Shown piece by piece: positions 44,422 through 52,876 of a stretch of DNA of 64,000 nucleotides. The position numbers and the translations under genes are program-made. Each line of letters begins with the position of its first letter. Positions within the stretch are counted from its first letter, which is position 1. The notes below the pieces were generated by a model that ran no database searches, was not told the origin of the DNA, and worked only from the letters and a program-made list of their open reading frames with translations. Origin of the DNA: Burkholderia cepacia (GTDB taxonomy: Bacteria > Pseudomonadota > Gammaproteobacteria > Burkholderiales > Burkholderiaceae); contig NZ_CP013444.1 of assembly GCF_001718835.1 (NCBI RefSeq), forward strand, positions 1,550,001 to 1,614,000, in the 5' to 3' direction.

Positions 44422-44858
44422 TGAAGATCGACGGTCTGGACCAGAAAATAATCGACGCATTGTGTGCCGATGCGCGGATTCCGCTCGCGGTGCTGGCCGA
44501 CAGGATCGGTCTGTCCCGGCAGGCGGTCCGGAACCGGATCGACCGGCTCGAAGCGCTGAAGATCATTGCAGGCTATACGGTGCGGCTCGCGTTGCCCGAC
44601 GATATCGTGCCCGTGCGTGCCGTGATGCTCGTTTATCGCAAGGACCGGATGCGCGGCGCGGACGTGCTTGCCGCACTCGAGCGGATCGCCGAGGTGCGCG
44701 ACTGCGCGGTCCTCAGCGGCGAGGTCGATTTGCTGGTGCAGATAGAGGCGGCCACACACGAGCGCATCAGCGACATCTGGGCGACGATCAGTGCGATGGA
44801 CGGTGTGCAAAACATGACGACTAGCTTCGTGCTCGACCCGGTTGTCCACAAGCGGTGA
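44421..44858 (+). CDS. Lrp/AsnC-family regulator (right border of homoserine island)
   Basis: 145 residues. Helix-turn-helix (LDQKIIDALCADARIPLAVLADRIGLSRQAVRNRIDRLE) and RAM domain with GEVDLLVQIEA. The start codon overlaps the mmuM stop, so it is co-expressed with the enzymes. It differs clearly from the Lrp protein at the left border, so the two are unlikely to be a recent duplication. Confidence 0.92.
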   Translation: MKIDGLDQKIIDALCADARIPLAVLADRIGLSRQAVRNRIDRLEALKIIAGYTVRLALPDDIVPVRAVMLVYRKDRMRGADVLAALERIAEVRDCAVLSGEVDLLVQIEAATHERISDIWATISAMDGVQNMTTSFVLDPVVHKR

Positions 44859-44947
44859 CTAAACCGGCGCAATAAGAACGGCGCGGGGCATTGGGAACCA
44901 ATCGGGGATCAGGTAAAGTGCGACTCAAAATGCCGGTCGCACATTGC

Positions 44948-44962
44948 TAGACGACCGGTCTA
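44948..44962. promoter_or_regulatory. NemR-type operator 1 (before the repressor gene)
   Basis: TAGACGACCGGTCTA, inverted arms TAGAC/GTCTA, 22 bp before the nemR-like ATG. An almost identical copy lies before the oxidoreductase gene. It resembles the enteric NemR box. Confidence 0.75.
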
Positions 44963-44984
44963 ATCGTTGCTAACATACGCCACC

Positions 44985-45608
44985 ATGAATGCATCTTCGG
45001 GCGCCGAAGTCCGCCAGCACATCCTGAATATCGCCAAGCCGATCATGCTCCACAAGGGGTTTTCGGCGGTCGGCCTGAACGAGATTCTCGCTGCGGCGGG
45101 CATCCCGAAGGGCTCGTTCTACCATTACTTCGGCTCGAAAGAGGCATTCGGCGAAGCGCTGCTCGAAGCGTACTTCGACAGCTATCACGCGCATCTCGAC
45201 AACCTGCTGGTCCGGCAGCCGGCCGGCACGGGCGCCGAGCGCCTGATGACGTACTGGCGCAACTGGCTGCACACGCAATGCGCGGACGATCCGCAAGGCA
45301 AGTGCCTCGCGGTGAAGCTCGGCGCGGAAGTGTCGGACCTGTCGGAAGCGATGCGCGCGGTGCTGCGGCAGGGCACGAGCCAGATCATCGAGCGGCTCGC
45401 GGGCGGCATCGAAACGGGGCTCGCCGACGGTTCGCTGCACGGGATCGACGATCCGTCTCACACCGCCGCGACGCTGTATGAGCTGTGGCTGGGCGCGACG
45501 CTGCTGGAAAAGATTCACCGCGACCGCAAGCCGCTCGAAAGAGCGATGGTCGAAACGCGGCGCATGCTGAACCTGCCGCAGTCGGCCGGCAACGGAGCGT
45601 GGCAGTAA
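44985..45608 (+). CDS. nemR: NemR-like TetR-family redox repressor
   Basis: 207 residues, strongly similar along its length to E. coli NemR (LNEILAAAGIPKGSFYHYFGSKEAFGEALLE; GKCLAVKLGAEVSDLSEAMR; ELWLGATLLEKI). The residues of the known NemR switch are kept: Cys99 and Cys107 align with enteric Cys98 and Cys106, and Lys176 with Lys175. It should release DNA on reaction with electrophiles or hypochlorous acid. Operators before this gene and the next one indicate autorepression and control of the curA-like gene. An intrinsic terminator follows. Confidence 0.88.
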   Translation: MNASSGAEVRQHILNIAKPIMLHKGFSAVGLNEILAAAGIPKGSFYHYFGSKEAFGEALLEAYFDSYHAHLDNLLVRQPAGTGAERLMTYWRNWLHTQCADDPQGKCLAVKLGAEVSDLSEAMRAVLRQGTSQIIERLAGGIETGLADGSLHGIDDPSHTAATLYELWLGATLLEKIHRDRKPLERAMVETRRMLNLPQSAGNGAWQ

Positions 45609-45611
45609 GCG

Positions 45612-45636
45612 AGGCGCGCGTTGCGCGCCTTGTTTT
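45612..45636 (+). terminator. Intrinsic terminator after nemR-like gene
   Basis: An 8-bp GC stem (45612-45619 with 45623-45630), 3-nt loop, then TGTTTT. It separates the repressor from the oxidoreductase, which has its own operator. Confidence 0.75.
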
Positions 45637-45648
45637 ATGTCCCGATAA

Positions 45649-45663
45649 TAGACGACTGGTCTA
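45649..45663. promoter_or_regulatory. NemR-type operator 2 (before curA-like gene)
   Basis: TAGACGACTGGTCTA differs from operator 1 at one of 15 positions and lies 99 bp before the curA-like ATG, right after the terminator. Confidence 0.75.
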
Positions 45664-45762
45664 CTTTACTCGAATCGGCGCGCGGGCGTCGCCTGCTGTG
45701 TCGCCGGGTTCCTTTCCTGACCGGATCGTGCGAGAGCACGCATCCCCATTGACGGAGGTTTC

Positions 45763-46806
45763 ATGTCGCAAAGCAAGACCGCAAATCGCCAGATCGTCCT
45801 GAATTCGCGCCCGGTCGGCGCGCCGACGCCGGGTAATTTCCGCACCGAAACCGGTGCCGTGCCGACGCCCGGCGCCGGCCAGGTGCTGCTGCGCACGGTC
45901 TGGTTGTCACTCGACCCGTACATGCGCGGCCGGATGAGCGACGCACCGTCCTATGCGCCGCCCGTGGCGCTCGGCGACGTGATGGTCGGCGGCACCGTCA
46001 GCCAGGTCGTCTCGTCGAACCTGCCGGCGTATCGCGCGGGCGATCTCGTCGTCGACATGGGCGGCTGGCAGGACTATGCGCTGTCCGACGGCCGCGACCT
46101 GATTCCGCTCGGCCGCGACGTCGCGCATCCGTCGTACGCACTCGGCGTGCTCGGCATGCCGGGCTTCACCGCCTATACGGGGCTGCTGAAAATCGGCGAG
46201 CCGAAGGCCGGCGAAACCGTGGTCGTCGCGGCGGCGAGCGGCGCGGTCGGCGCGGTGGTCGGCCAGATCGCCAAGCTCAAGGGCTGCCGCGTGATCGGCG
46301 TCGCGGGCGGCGCCGACAAGTGCGCGTACGTGACCGATACGCTCGGTTTCGACGCGTGCGTCGATCACCGCGACCCGGCATTCGCCGCGAAGCTGAAGGA
46401 CGCCTGCCCGAACGGCATCGACGTCTATTTCGAGAACGTCGGCGGGGCCGTGTTCGACGCGGTGTGGCCGCTGCTCAACATCGGCGCGCGTGTGCCGGTG
46501 TGCGGACTGATCGCGCATTACAACGACACCGCGCTGTCGGCGGGCCCGGATCGCCTGCCGCTGCTGACGTACGCGCTGCTCGCGAAGCGCATCCGGATGC
46601 AGGGGTTCATCATCCTCGATCATTTTGCGGAGGGCTATGCCGCGTTCCTGAAGGACATGGGCGAGTGGGTCGCCGCCGGCAAGGTGAAGACGCTCGAGGA
46701 CGTCGTCCCCGATCTGGCGGACGCGCCGGAAGCGCTGATCGGCTTGCTGGCCGGCAAGAACTTCGGCAAGGTCGTCGTGCGCGTGGGCCCGGACGAACTG
46801 GCCTGA
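45763..46806 (+). CDS. curA: NADPH-dependent MDR-family reductase (CurA-like)
   Basis: 347 residues, aligning throughout with E. coli CurA: DPYMRGRMSD, VMVGGTVS, GVLGMPGFTAYTGLL, AAASGAVGAVVGQIAKLKGCRVIGVAGGADKC and QGFIILDHFAEGY. It lacks the zinc ligands of alcohol dehydrogenases. It should reduce the C=C bond of enones such as alkenals, which fits control by an electrophile-sensing repressor. GGAGG precedes the ATG. The ABM-domain gene follows by 86 bp. Confidence 0.9.
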   Translation: MSQSKTANRQIVLNSRPVGAPTPGNFRTETGAVPTPGAGQVLLRTVWLSLDPYMRGRMSDAPSYAPPVALGDVMVGGTVSQVVSSNLPAYRAGDLVVDMGGWQDYALSDGRDLIPLGRDVAHPSYALGVLGMPGFTAYTGLLKIGEPKAGETVVVAAASGAVGAVVGQIAKLKGCRVIGVAGGADKCAYVTDTLGFDACVDHRDPAFAAKLKDACPNGIDVYFENVGGAVFDAVWPLLNIGARVPVCGLIAHYNDTALSAGPDRLPLLTYALLAKRIRMQGFIILDHFAEGYAAFLKDMGEWVAAGKVKTLEDVVPDLADAPEALIGLLAGKNFGKVVVRVGPDELA

Positions 46807-46892
46807 GCCCGCGCCCCATGTCCCACGCCGTGCGCCGGCTCCGGCGCGCGGCATCGTTCATCCCGATTCAACGAAGGAAAGAAGGAAACAAC

Positions 46893-47195
46893 ATGCCTGT
46901 CTACGTCATCGCCAGCCTGATCCCGAAACCCGAACATGCGCAGACGGTCGAGACCGAATTGCGCGGCCTCGTCGCCGCGACGCGCACCGAGCCGGGCAAC
47001 CGCCGCTACGACCTGTTCCGCCAGGCGGACGGTTCGCCGGGCTTCGACCTGTTCGAGGTCTATGAGGACGCGGCGGCGCTCGAAGCGCACCGCGCGAGCC
47101 CGCACTACATCGCCTATCGCGCCAAGGCCGGCGAGTGGCTCGCGCAGCGGCCGGTCGTGAAGGTGCTGGCGGCGCTCGACGCCGTGCAGTCGTAA
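46893..47195 (+). CDS. ABM-domain (antibiotic biosynthesis monooxygenase-like) small protein
   Basis: 100 residues, single ferredoxin-like ABM fold: MPVYVIASLIPKPEHAQTVETELRGLV, TRTEPGNRRYDLFR, FDLFEVYEDAAALEAHRASPHY. Relatives include YgiN-type quinol monooxygenases and many proteins without a known substrate. It follows the curA-like gene in the same direction and may share the electrophile response. GAAGGA lies upstream of the ATG. Confidence 0.85.
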   Translation: MPVYVIASLIPKPEHAQTVETELRGLVAATRTEPGNRRYDLFRQADGSPGFDLFEVYEDAAALEAHRASPHYIAYRAKAGEWLAQRPVVKVLAALDAVQS

Positions 47196-47256
47196 GCGGT
47201 CCGCCCCCCGGCGCGCGCGTCGCGCCGTCCCCACACTACGCCAGCCCGGAGGCTGA

Positions 47257-47712
47257 ATGGTCACCCTCAACATCAACGGCGAAACCCGTACGGTCGACGC
47301 CCCCGACGACATGCCCTTGCTCTGGGTGCTGCGCGACGTCGTCGGCCTCACCGGCACGAAGTTCGGCTGCGGGATCGCGCAATGCGGCGCGTGTACCGTG
47401 CATCTCGACGGCGTCGCCGCGCGCTCGTGCGTGCTGCCGGTCGCGGCCGTCGCGGGCCGCAAGATCACGACGATCGAAGCCGTCGGCGCGACGCCGGCCG
47501 GCCGCAAGGTTCAGCAGGCGTGGCGCGAGCTCGACGTCGTCCAGTGCGGCTATTGCCAGTCCGGGCAGGTGATGGCCGCCACCGCGCTGATCGCATCGAA
47601 CCCGAACCCGAGCGATGCCGACATCGACGCGGCGATGGCCGGCAACATCTGCCGCTGCGGCACGTACAACCGGATTCGCGCGGCGGTCAGGCAAGCCGCG
47701 AAGGAGGCCTGA
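47257..47712 (+). CDS. [2Fe-2S] subunit of xanthine-oxidase-family molybdenum enzyme (IorA-like)
   Basis: 151 residues with two [2Fe-2S] sites. The plant-type cluster uses Cys38, 43, 46 and 58 (CGIAQCGAC...C), the second Cys97, 100, 132 and 134 (CGYC...CRC). It passes electrons from the molybdenum subunit to the cytochrome encoded two genes on. GGAGG precedes the ATG. The next gene starts right after its stop. Confidence 0.95.
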   Translation: MVTLNINGETRTVDAPDDMPLLWVLRDVVGLTGTKFGCGIAQCGACTVHLDGVAARSCVLPVAAVAGRKITTIEAVGATPAGRKVQQAWRELDVVQCGYCQSGQVMAATALIASNPNPSDADIDAAMAGNICRCGTYNRIRAAVRQAAKEA

Positions 47713-47713
47713 C

Positions 47714-49933
47714 ATGTCTCGAGGACTGATCGAAGCAGGCCAGGCAGGCGCGGGCGTGTCGCGCCGTTCGTTCCTCAAGCTCGGCATGTCGCTGGGCGCG
47801 GCGGCGGGCGGCGGCCTGCTGCTCGGTTTCAGCCTGCCGGCGGCAGGCGACGATGCGCGCCGTTCGGTGATCGGCGGCGACGGCGATGAAACCGCGCGCG
47901 CAGGCGTGTTCGCACCGAACGCGTTCGTGCAGATCGACCGCGCCGGCAAGGTCACGCTGGTGATGCCGAAGGTCGAGATGGGGCAGGGCGTCTACACGGC
48001 GCTGCCGATGCTGATCGCCGAGGAACTCGAAGTGCCGCTGTCGAACGTGACGCTCGACCATGCGCCGCCGAACGAGAAGCTCTTTCTCGATCCGCTGCTC
48101 GGCGGCCAGCTCACCGGCGGCTCGACGTCGGTACGCTACGCATGGGAGCCGCTGCGTCGCGCGGGCGCGACCGCGCGCACGCTGCTGGTCGCGGCCGCCG
48201 CGAAGCAATGGAACGTCGATCCGGCATCCTGCCGTGCGTCGAACGGCGAAGTGCAGCATCCGCCGAGCGGCCGGCGCGCGTCGTACGGCCAGCTCGCCGA
48301 CGCCGCCGCGAAGCTGCCGGTGCCGAAGGACGTCGCGCTGAAGAAGCCGGCGGATTTCAAGCTGATCGGCACGCCCGCGAAGCGGCTCGATTCGCCGGAG
48401 AAGGTCGACGGCACCGCGCAGTTCGGGCTCGACGTGCGGCTGCCCGGCATGCTGTACGCGGTGATCGTGAACAGCCCGGTGTTCGGCGGCACGGTCGCGA
48501 GCGTCGACGATACCGCCGCGAAGAAGATTCCCGGCGTGCGCCAGGTCGTGCGAGCGGACAACGCGGTCGCGGTCGTCGGCGATCACACGTGGGCCGCGAA
48601 GCGCGGTGCATCGGCGCTCGTCGTGAAATGGAACGAAGGCGCGGACGCGAAGGTGTCGACGAAGGACATCGTCGCCGATCTCGCGCAGGCCGCGGCGAAC
48701 GGCAAGGGCGCCGTCGCACGCAAGGACGGCGACGTCGGCAAGGGTTTCGCGGATGCGAAGACGCGCATCGACGCCGTGTACGAGCAGCCGTTCCTCGCGC
48801 ACGCGACGATGGAGCCGGTGAACTGCACGGTGCACATGCGCGCCGACGGGTGCGAGATCTGGGTCGGCACGCAGGTGCCGACGCGGGCGCGCGATACCGT
48901 GCAGCAGCTCACGAGCTTTCCGCCGGAGAAGATCGTCGTGCACAACCACCTGCTCGGCGGCGGCTTCGGCCGGCGCCTCGAGACGGACATGATCGGCCAG
49001 GCGGTGAAGATCGCGAAGCAGGTCAACGCGCCGGTGAAGGTGATCTGGACGCGCGAGGAAGACATCCAGCACGACATGTACCGCCCGTACTACTACGACC
49101 GGATCTCGGCCGGGCTCGACGCGAACGGCAAGCCGATCGCGTGGCAGCACCGGATCGTCGGCTCGTCGATCCTCGCACGCTTCGCGCCGCCCGCGTTCCA
49201 GCACGGCGTCGATCCCGACGCGGTCGAGGTGGCCACCGACCTGCCGTACGACCTGCCGAACCAGCTGATCGACTACGTGCGGCAGGAGCCGCGCCACGTG
49301 CCGACCGCGTTCTGGCGCGGCGTGGGGCCGACACGCAGCACGTTCGTCGTCGAGAGCTTCATCGACGAACTGGCCGCGCAGACCAAGACCGACCCCGTGC
49401 AATACCGCCGGGCGCTGCTCGGCAAGACGCCGCGCGCGCTCAACGTGCTCGACGTCGCGACGAAGGCGGCCGGCTGGGGCCCGTCGCTGCCGAAAGGGCA
49501 AGGGCGCGGCGTATCGGTGATGCATGCGTTCGGCAGCTTCTTCTCGATCGTCATCGACGTCGCGGTGGATGACGGCGAAGTGCAGGTCAAGCGCGTCGTG
49601 TGCGCGGTCGATTGCGGCATGTTCGTCAATCCGAACACGATCGAGGCGCAAGTGCAGGGCGGCATCATCTTCGGGATCACGGGCGCGCTGTACGGCGAGA
49701 TCACGATCGAGGACGGCCGTGTCGTGCAGAGCAATTTCACCGACTACCGGATGCTGCGGATCAACGAGACGCCGCCGATCGAGGTGCATCTGGTGAAGAG
49801 CGCCGAAGCGCCGGGCGGGATCGGCGAGCCCGGCACCGCGGCGCTCGCGGCCGCGCTGGCGAACGCGATCTTCGCGGCGACCGGCAAGCGGCTGCGCAAG
49901 CTGCCGGTCGGCGACCAGCTGAAAACCGCCTGA
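47714..49933 (+). CDS. Molybdopterin subunit of IorB-like aldehyde/heterocycle oxidoreductase, Tat-exported
   Basis: 739 residues with a Tat signal (SRRSFLKLG, residues 16-24), so the complex works in the periplasm. Cofactor motifs include KVEMGQGVYTALPMLIAEEL, HNHLLGGGFGRRLE and FWRGVGPTRSTFVVESFIDE. The conserved catalytic Glu is Glu705 (GGIGEPGTAA). Members of this single-chain IorB/NicB-type group oxidise N-heterocycles or aldehydes by hydroxylation from water. The adjacent tri-haem cytochrome and succinate-semialdehyde dehydrogenase favour an aldehyde, but the substrate is unproven. Confidence 0.93.
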   Translation: MSRGLIEAGQAGAGVSRRSFLKLGMSLGAAAGGGLLLGFSLPAAGDDARRSVIGGDGDETARAGVFAPNAFVQIDRAGKVTLVMPKVEMGQGVYTALPMLIAEELEVPLSNVTLDHAPPNEKLFLDPLLGGQLTGGSTSVRYAWEPLRRAGATARTLLVAAAAKQWNVDPASCRASNGEVQHPPSGRRASYGQLADAAAKLPVPKDVALKKPADFKLIGTPAKRLDSPEKVDGTAQFGLDVRLPGMLYAVIVNSPVFGGTVASVDDTAAKKIPGVRQVVRADNAVAVVGDHTWAAKRGASALVVKWNEGADAKVSTKDIVADLAQAAANGKGAVARKDGDVGKGFADAKTRIDAVYEQPFLAHATMEPVNCTVHMRADGCEIWVGTQVPTRARDTVQQLTSFPPEKIVVHNHLLGGGFGRRLETDMIGQAVKIAKQVNAPVKVIWTREEDIQHDMYRPYYYDRISAGLDANGKPIAWQHRIVGSSILARFAPPAFQHGVDPDAVEVATDLPYDLPNQLIDYVRQEPRHVPTAFWRGVGPTRSTFVVESFIDELAAQTKTDPVQYRRALLGKTPRALNVLDVATKAAGWGPSLPKGQGRGVSVMHAFGSFFSIVIDVAVDDGEVQVKRVVCAVDCGMFVNPNTIEAQVQGGIIFGITGALYGEITIEDGRVVQSNFTDYRMLRINETPPIEVHLVKSAEAPGGIGEPGTAALAAALANAIFAATGKRLRKLPVGDQLKTA

Positions 49934-49947
49934 CATCGAGGACCCGG

Positions 49948-51264
49948 ATGATTCGAATCACACCCCTGGCGCGCGCCGCGAAGGCGTTCGGTGCGGCCGC
50001 CGTCACAGTCGCCGTCGCGCTGGCGGCCGCCACCGCAGCACAGGCCGCACCGGCCGCGGCGCCCGACGCGGCGCTCGTCGCGCGCGGCGCATACCTCGCG
50101 AAAGCGGGCGACTGCGTCGCGTGCCATACCGCGCCGCGCGGCACGCCGTTCGCCGGCGGCCTGAAGATGGTCACGCCGATGGGCGCGATCTACACGACCA
50201 ACATCACGCCCGACCCGGACACGGGTATCGGCGGCTATACGGAAGCCGAGTTCGCCGGCGCGCTGCGCAAGGGCGTCGCGAAGGACGGTCACAACCTGTA
50301 TCCTGCGATGCCGTATCCGTCGTACGCCAAGCTGAAGGACGACGACGTGAAGGCGCTGTACGCGTACTTCATGCACGGCGTCGAACCGGTGAAGCAGGCG
50401 AACCGGCCGTCCGACATCCCGTGGCCGCTCAACATGCGCTGGCCGCTCGCGTTGTGGAACATGGTGTTCCTCGACACGGCCGCCTATGCGGACAAGCCGG
50501 CCAAGGACGCGATGTGGAACCGCGGCGCGTATCTCGTGCAGGGGCTCGGGCACTGCGGGTCGTGCCACACGCCGCGCGGCGTCGGCTTCCAGGAGAAGGC
50601 GCTCGACGAAGGCGGCGCGGCGTTCCTGTCGGGTGCGCCGATCGACAACTGGTTCGCATCGAACCTGACCGGCGAGCCCAACACGGGGCTCGGCCGCTGG
50701 AACGAGGCCGAGGTCGCGCAGTTCCTGAAGACCGGCGCGAACCGCCATGCGACCGCGTTCGGTTCGATGGTCAGCGTGATCAACCACAGCACGCAGGCGC
50801 TCACGGACGACGATCTGGCGGCGATCTCCCGTTACCTGAAATCGCTGCCGGCGGCGGGCGGCACGGGCGCGCCGCCGTACCGCTACGATCCGAAGGCGAC
50901 GCAGGTCGCACTGGGCCGGCCGGCAGCCGATCCGGGCGCGAAGGTGTATAACGCTTACTGCCTGCATTGCCACGGCGCGGACGGGCGCGGCTACGCGCCG
51001 CTGCTCGCGCCGCTCGCCGGCAACCCGAACGTGCTCGAAGGCGATGCCGCGTCGCTGATCAACGTGACGCTGAACGGCAGCGAGACGCTCGTGATCGATG
51101 GCGTGCCGTCCGCGTATCCGATGCCGGCGTTCTCGAACCAGTTGAACGACCGGCAGATCGCCGACGTGCTGACCTTCATGCGCGCTGGCTGGAACAACGG
51201 CGCGCCGGCCGTGCAGGCGGCGGACGTCGCGAAACTCCGCAAGGCGACCCAGGCGGCGCGTTGA
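49948..51264 (+). CDS. Tri-haem cytochrome c subunit
   Basis: 438 residues with a signal peptide (about 1-33) and three CxxCH haem sites (CVACH, CGSCH, CLHCH), the layout of the membrane-bound cytochrome subunit of acetic-acid-bacterial alcohol and aldehyde dehydrogenases. It takes electrons from the molybdenum enzyme to the respiratory chain. It starts 14 bp after the large subunit gene. Confidence 0.95.
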   Translation: MIRITPLARAAKAFGAAAVTVAVALAAATAAQAAPAAAPDAALVARGAYLAKAGDCVACHTAPRGTPFAGGLKMVTPMGAIYTTNITPDPDTGIGGYTEAEFAGALRKGVAKDGHNLYPAMPYPSYAKLKDDDVKALYAYFMHGVEPVKQANRPSDIPWPLNMRWPLALWNMVFLDTAAYADKPAKDAMWNRGAYLVQGLGHCGSCHTPRGVGFQEKALDEGGAAFLSGAPIDNWFASNLTGEPNTGLGRWNEAEVAQFLKTGANRHATAFGSMVSVINHSTQALTDDDLAAISRYLKSLPAAGGTGAPPYRYDPKATQVALGRPAADPGAKVYNAYCLHCHGADGRGYAPLLAPLAGNPNVLEGDAASLINVTLNGSETLVIDGVPSAYPMPAFSNQLNDRQIADVLTFMRAGWNNGAPAVQAADVAKLRKATQAAR

Positions 51265-51349
51265 GCGCGCGGGTCGGATTTCGCTTAACCGGTGCGCGCT
51301 CGTTCGCGAGGCGGCGCACCTTTTTCGACGCAAACGTAGGGGTGTCTGG

Positions 51350-52795
51350 ATGGCTAACGTGACTTATACGGATACGCAACTGCTGATCGACGGCGAGTGG
51401 GTCGACGCCGCGAGCGGCAAGACGATCGACGTCGTGAACCCGGCGACCGGCCGGCCGATCGGCAAGGTGGCCCATGCGGGCATCGCCGATCTCGACCGTG
51501 CGCTCGCCGCCGCGCAACGCGGCTTCGAGGCCTGGCGCAAGGTGCCCGCGCACGAGCGCGCGGCGACGATGCGCAAGGCGGCCGCGCTGGTGCGCGAACG
51601 TGCCGACGCGATCGCGCAGCTGATGACGCAGGAACAGGGCAAGCCGCTCACCGAGGCGCGCGTCGAAGTGCTGTCGGCGGCGGACATCATCGAATGGTTC
51701 GCGGACGAAGGCCGCCGCGTGTACGGCCGGATCGTGCCGCCGCGCAACCTCGGCGCGCAGCAGACCGTCGTGAAGGAGCCGGTCGGCCCGGTCGCCGCGT
51801 TCACGCCGTGGAATTTCCCGGTCAACCAGGTCGTGCGCAAGCTGAGCGCCGCGCTCGCAACCGGCTGCTCGTTCCTCGTGAAAGCGCCGGAAGAAACCCC
51901 GGCGTCGCCGGCCGCGCTGCTGCGTGCCTTCGTCGACGCGGGCGTACCGTCCGGCGTGATCGGCCTCGTGTACGGCGATCCGGCGGAAATCTCGTCGTAC
52001 CTGATCCCGCACCCGGTGATCCGCAAGGTCACGTTCACGGGTTCGACGCCGGTCGGCAAGCAGCTCGCCGCGATGGCCGGCCAGCACATGAAGCGCGCGA
52101 CGATGGAGCTCGGCGGTCACGCGCCGGTGATCGTCGCCGAGGACGCCGACGTCGCGCTCGCGGTGAAGGCCGCCGGCGGCGCGAAGTTCCGCAACGCGGG
52201 GCAGGTCTGCATTTCGCCGACGCGCTTTCTCGTGCACAACAGCATCCGCGACGAATTCACGCGCGCGCTGGTCAAGCATGCCGAAGGGCTGAAGGTCGGC
52301 AACGGCCTCGAGGAAGGCACGACGCTCGGTGCGCTCGCGAACCCGCGCCGGCTCACCGCGATGGCATCCGTCGTCGACAACGCGCGCAAGGTCGGCGCGC
52401 GCATCGAAACCGGCGGCGAACGGATCGGCTCGGAAGGCAACTTCTTCGCGCCGACCGTGATCGCGGACGTGCCGCTCGAAGCGGACGTGTTCAACAACGA
52501 GCCGTTCGGCCCGGTCGCGGCGATCCGCGGTTTCGACAAGCTCGACGACGCGATCGCGGAAGCGAACCGTCTGCCGTTCGGTCTCGCCGGCTACGCGTTC
52601 ACCCGTTCGTTCGCGAACGTGCACCTGCTCACGCAGCGCCTCGAAGTCGGGATGCTGTGGATCAACCAGCCCGCGACGCCGTGGCCGGAAATGCCGTTCG
52701 GCGGCGTGAAGGACTCGGGCTACGGATCGGAAGGCGGGCCGGAAGCGCTCGAACCGTACCTCGTCACGAAGTCGGTGACGGTGATGGCGGTTTGA
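51350..52795 (+). CDS. NAD(P)-dependent succinate-semialdehyde dehydrogenase family enzyme
   Basis: 481 residues, complete ALDH: FTPWNFPVNQ, VKAPEETPASP, FTGSTPVGKQLA, Glu253 (MELGGHAP) and nucleophile Cys287 (NAGQVCISPTR). PEMPFGGVKDSGYGSEGG near the C-terminus is typical of GabD-like enzymes. It lies 85 bp after the cytochrome gene and may finish oxidation of an aldehyde or semialdehyde handled by the molybdenum complex. A GC hairpin follows the gene. Confidence 0.9.
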   Translation: MANVTYTDTQLLIDGEWVDAASGKTIDVVNPATGRPIGKVAHAGIADLDRALAAAQRGFEAWRKVPAHERAATMRKAAALVRERADAIAQLMTQEQGKPLTEARVEVLSAADIIEWFADEGRRVYGRIVPPRNLGAQQTVVKEPVGPVAAFTPWNFPVNQVVRKLSAALATGCSFLVKAPEETPASPAALLRAFVDAGVPSGVIGLVYGDPAEISSYLIPHPVIRKVTFTGSTPVGKQLAAMAGQHMKRATMELGGHAPVIVAEDADVALAVKAAGGAKFRNAGQVCISPTRFLVHNSIRDEFTRALVKHAEGLKVGNGLEEGTTLGALANPRRLTAMASVVDNARKVGARIETGGERIGSEGNFFAPTVIADVPLEADVFNNEPFGPVAAIRGFDKLDDAIAEANRLPFGLAGYAFTRSFANVHLLTQRLEVGMLWINQPATPWPEMPFGGVKDSGYGSEGGPEALEPYLVTKSVTVMAV

Positions 52796-52814
52796 CAACC
52801 GGTAGAGCGTGGTG

Positions 52815-52847
52815 ACGCCGCCGCTTCCGCGTAGGGGGCGGCGGCGT
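52815..52847. terminator. GC-rich hairpin between convergent genes
   Basis: A 10-bp stem (52815-52824 with 52838-52847) with a 13-nt loop lies between the stops of the dehydrogenase and the convergent secreted-protein gene. No T tract follows, so termination is likely but not certain. Confidence 0.5.
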
Positions 52848-52876
52848 GTTCGTGGCGCGTCGACCGGCGGCGAACC

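Noticed and set aside
47687..49936. Long minus-strand open frame opposite the molybdopterin subunit
   Set aside because: Antisense reading of a clear enzyme gene, with no ribosome site or protein-like composition.
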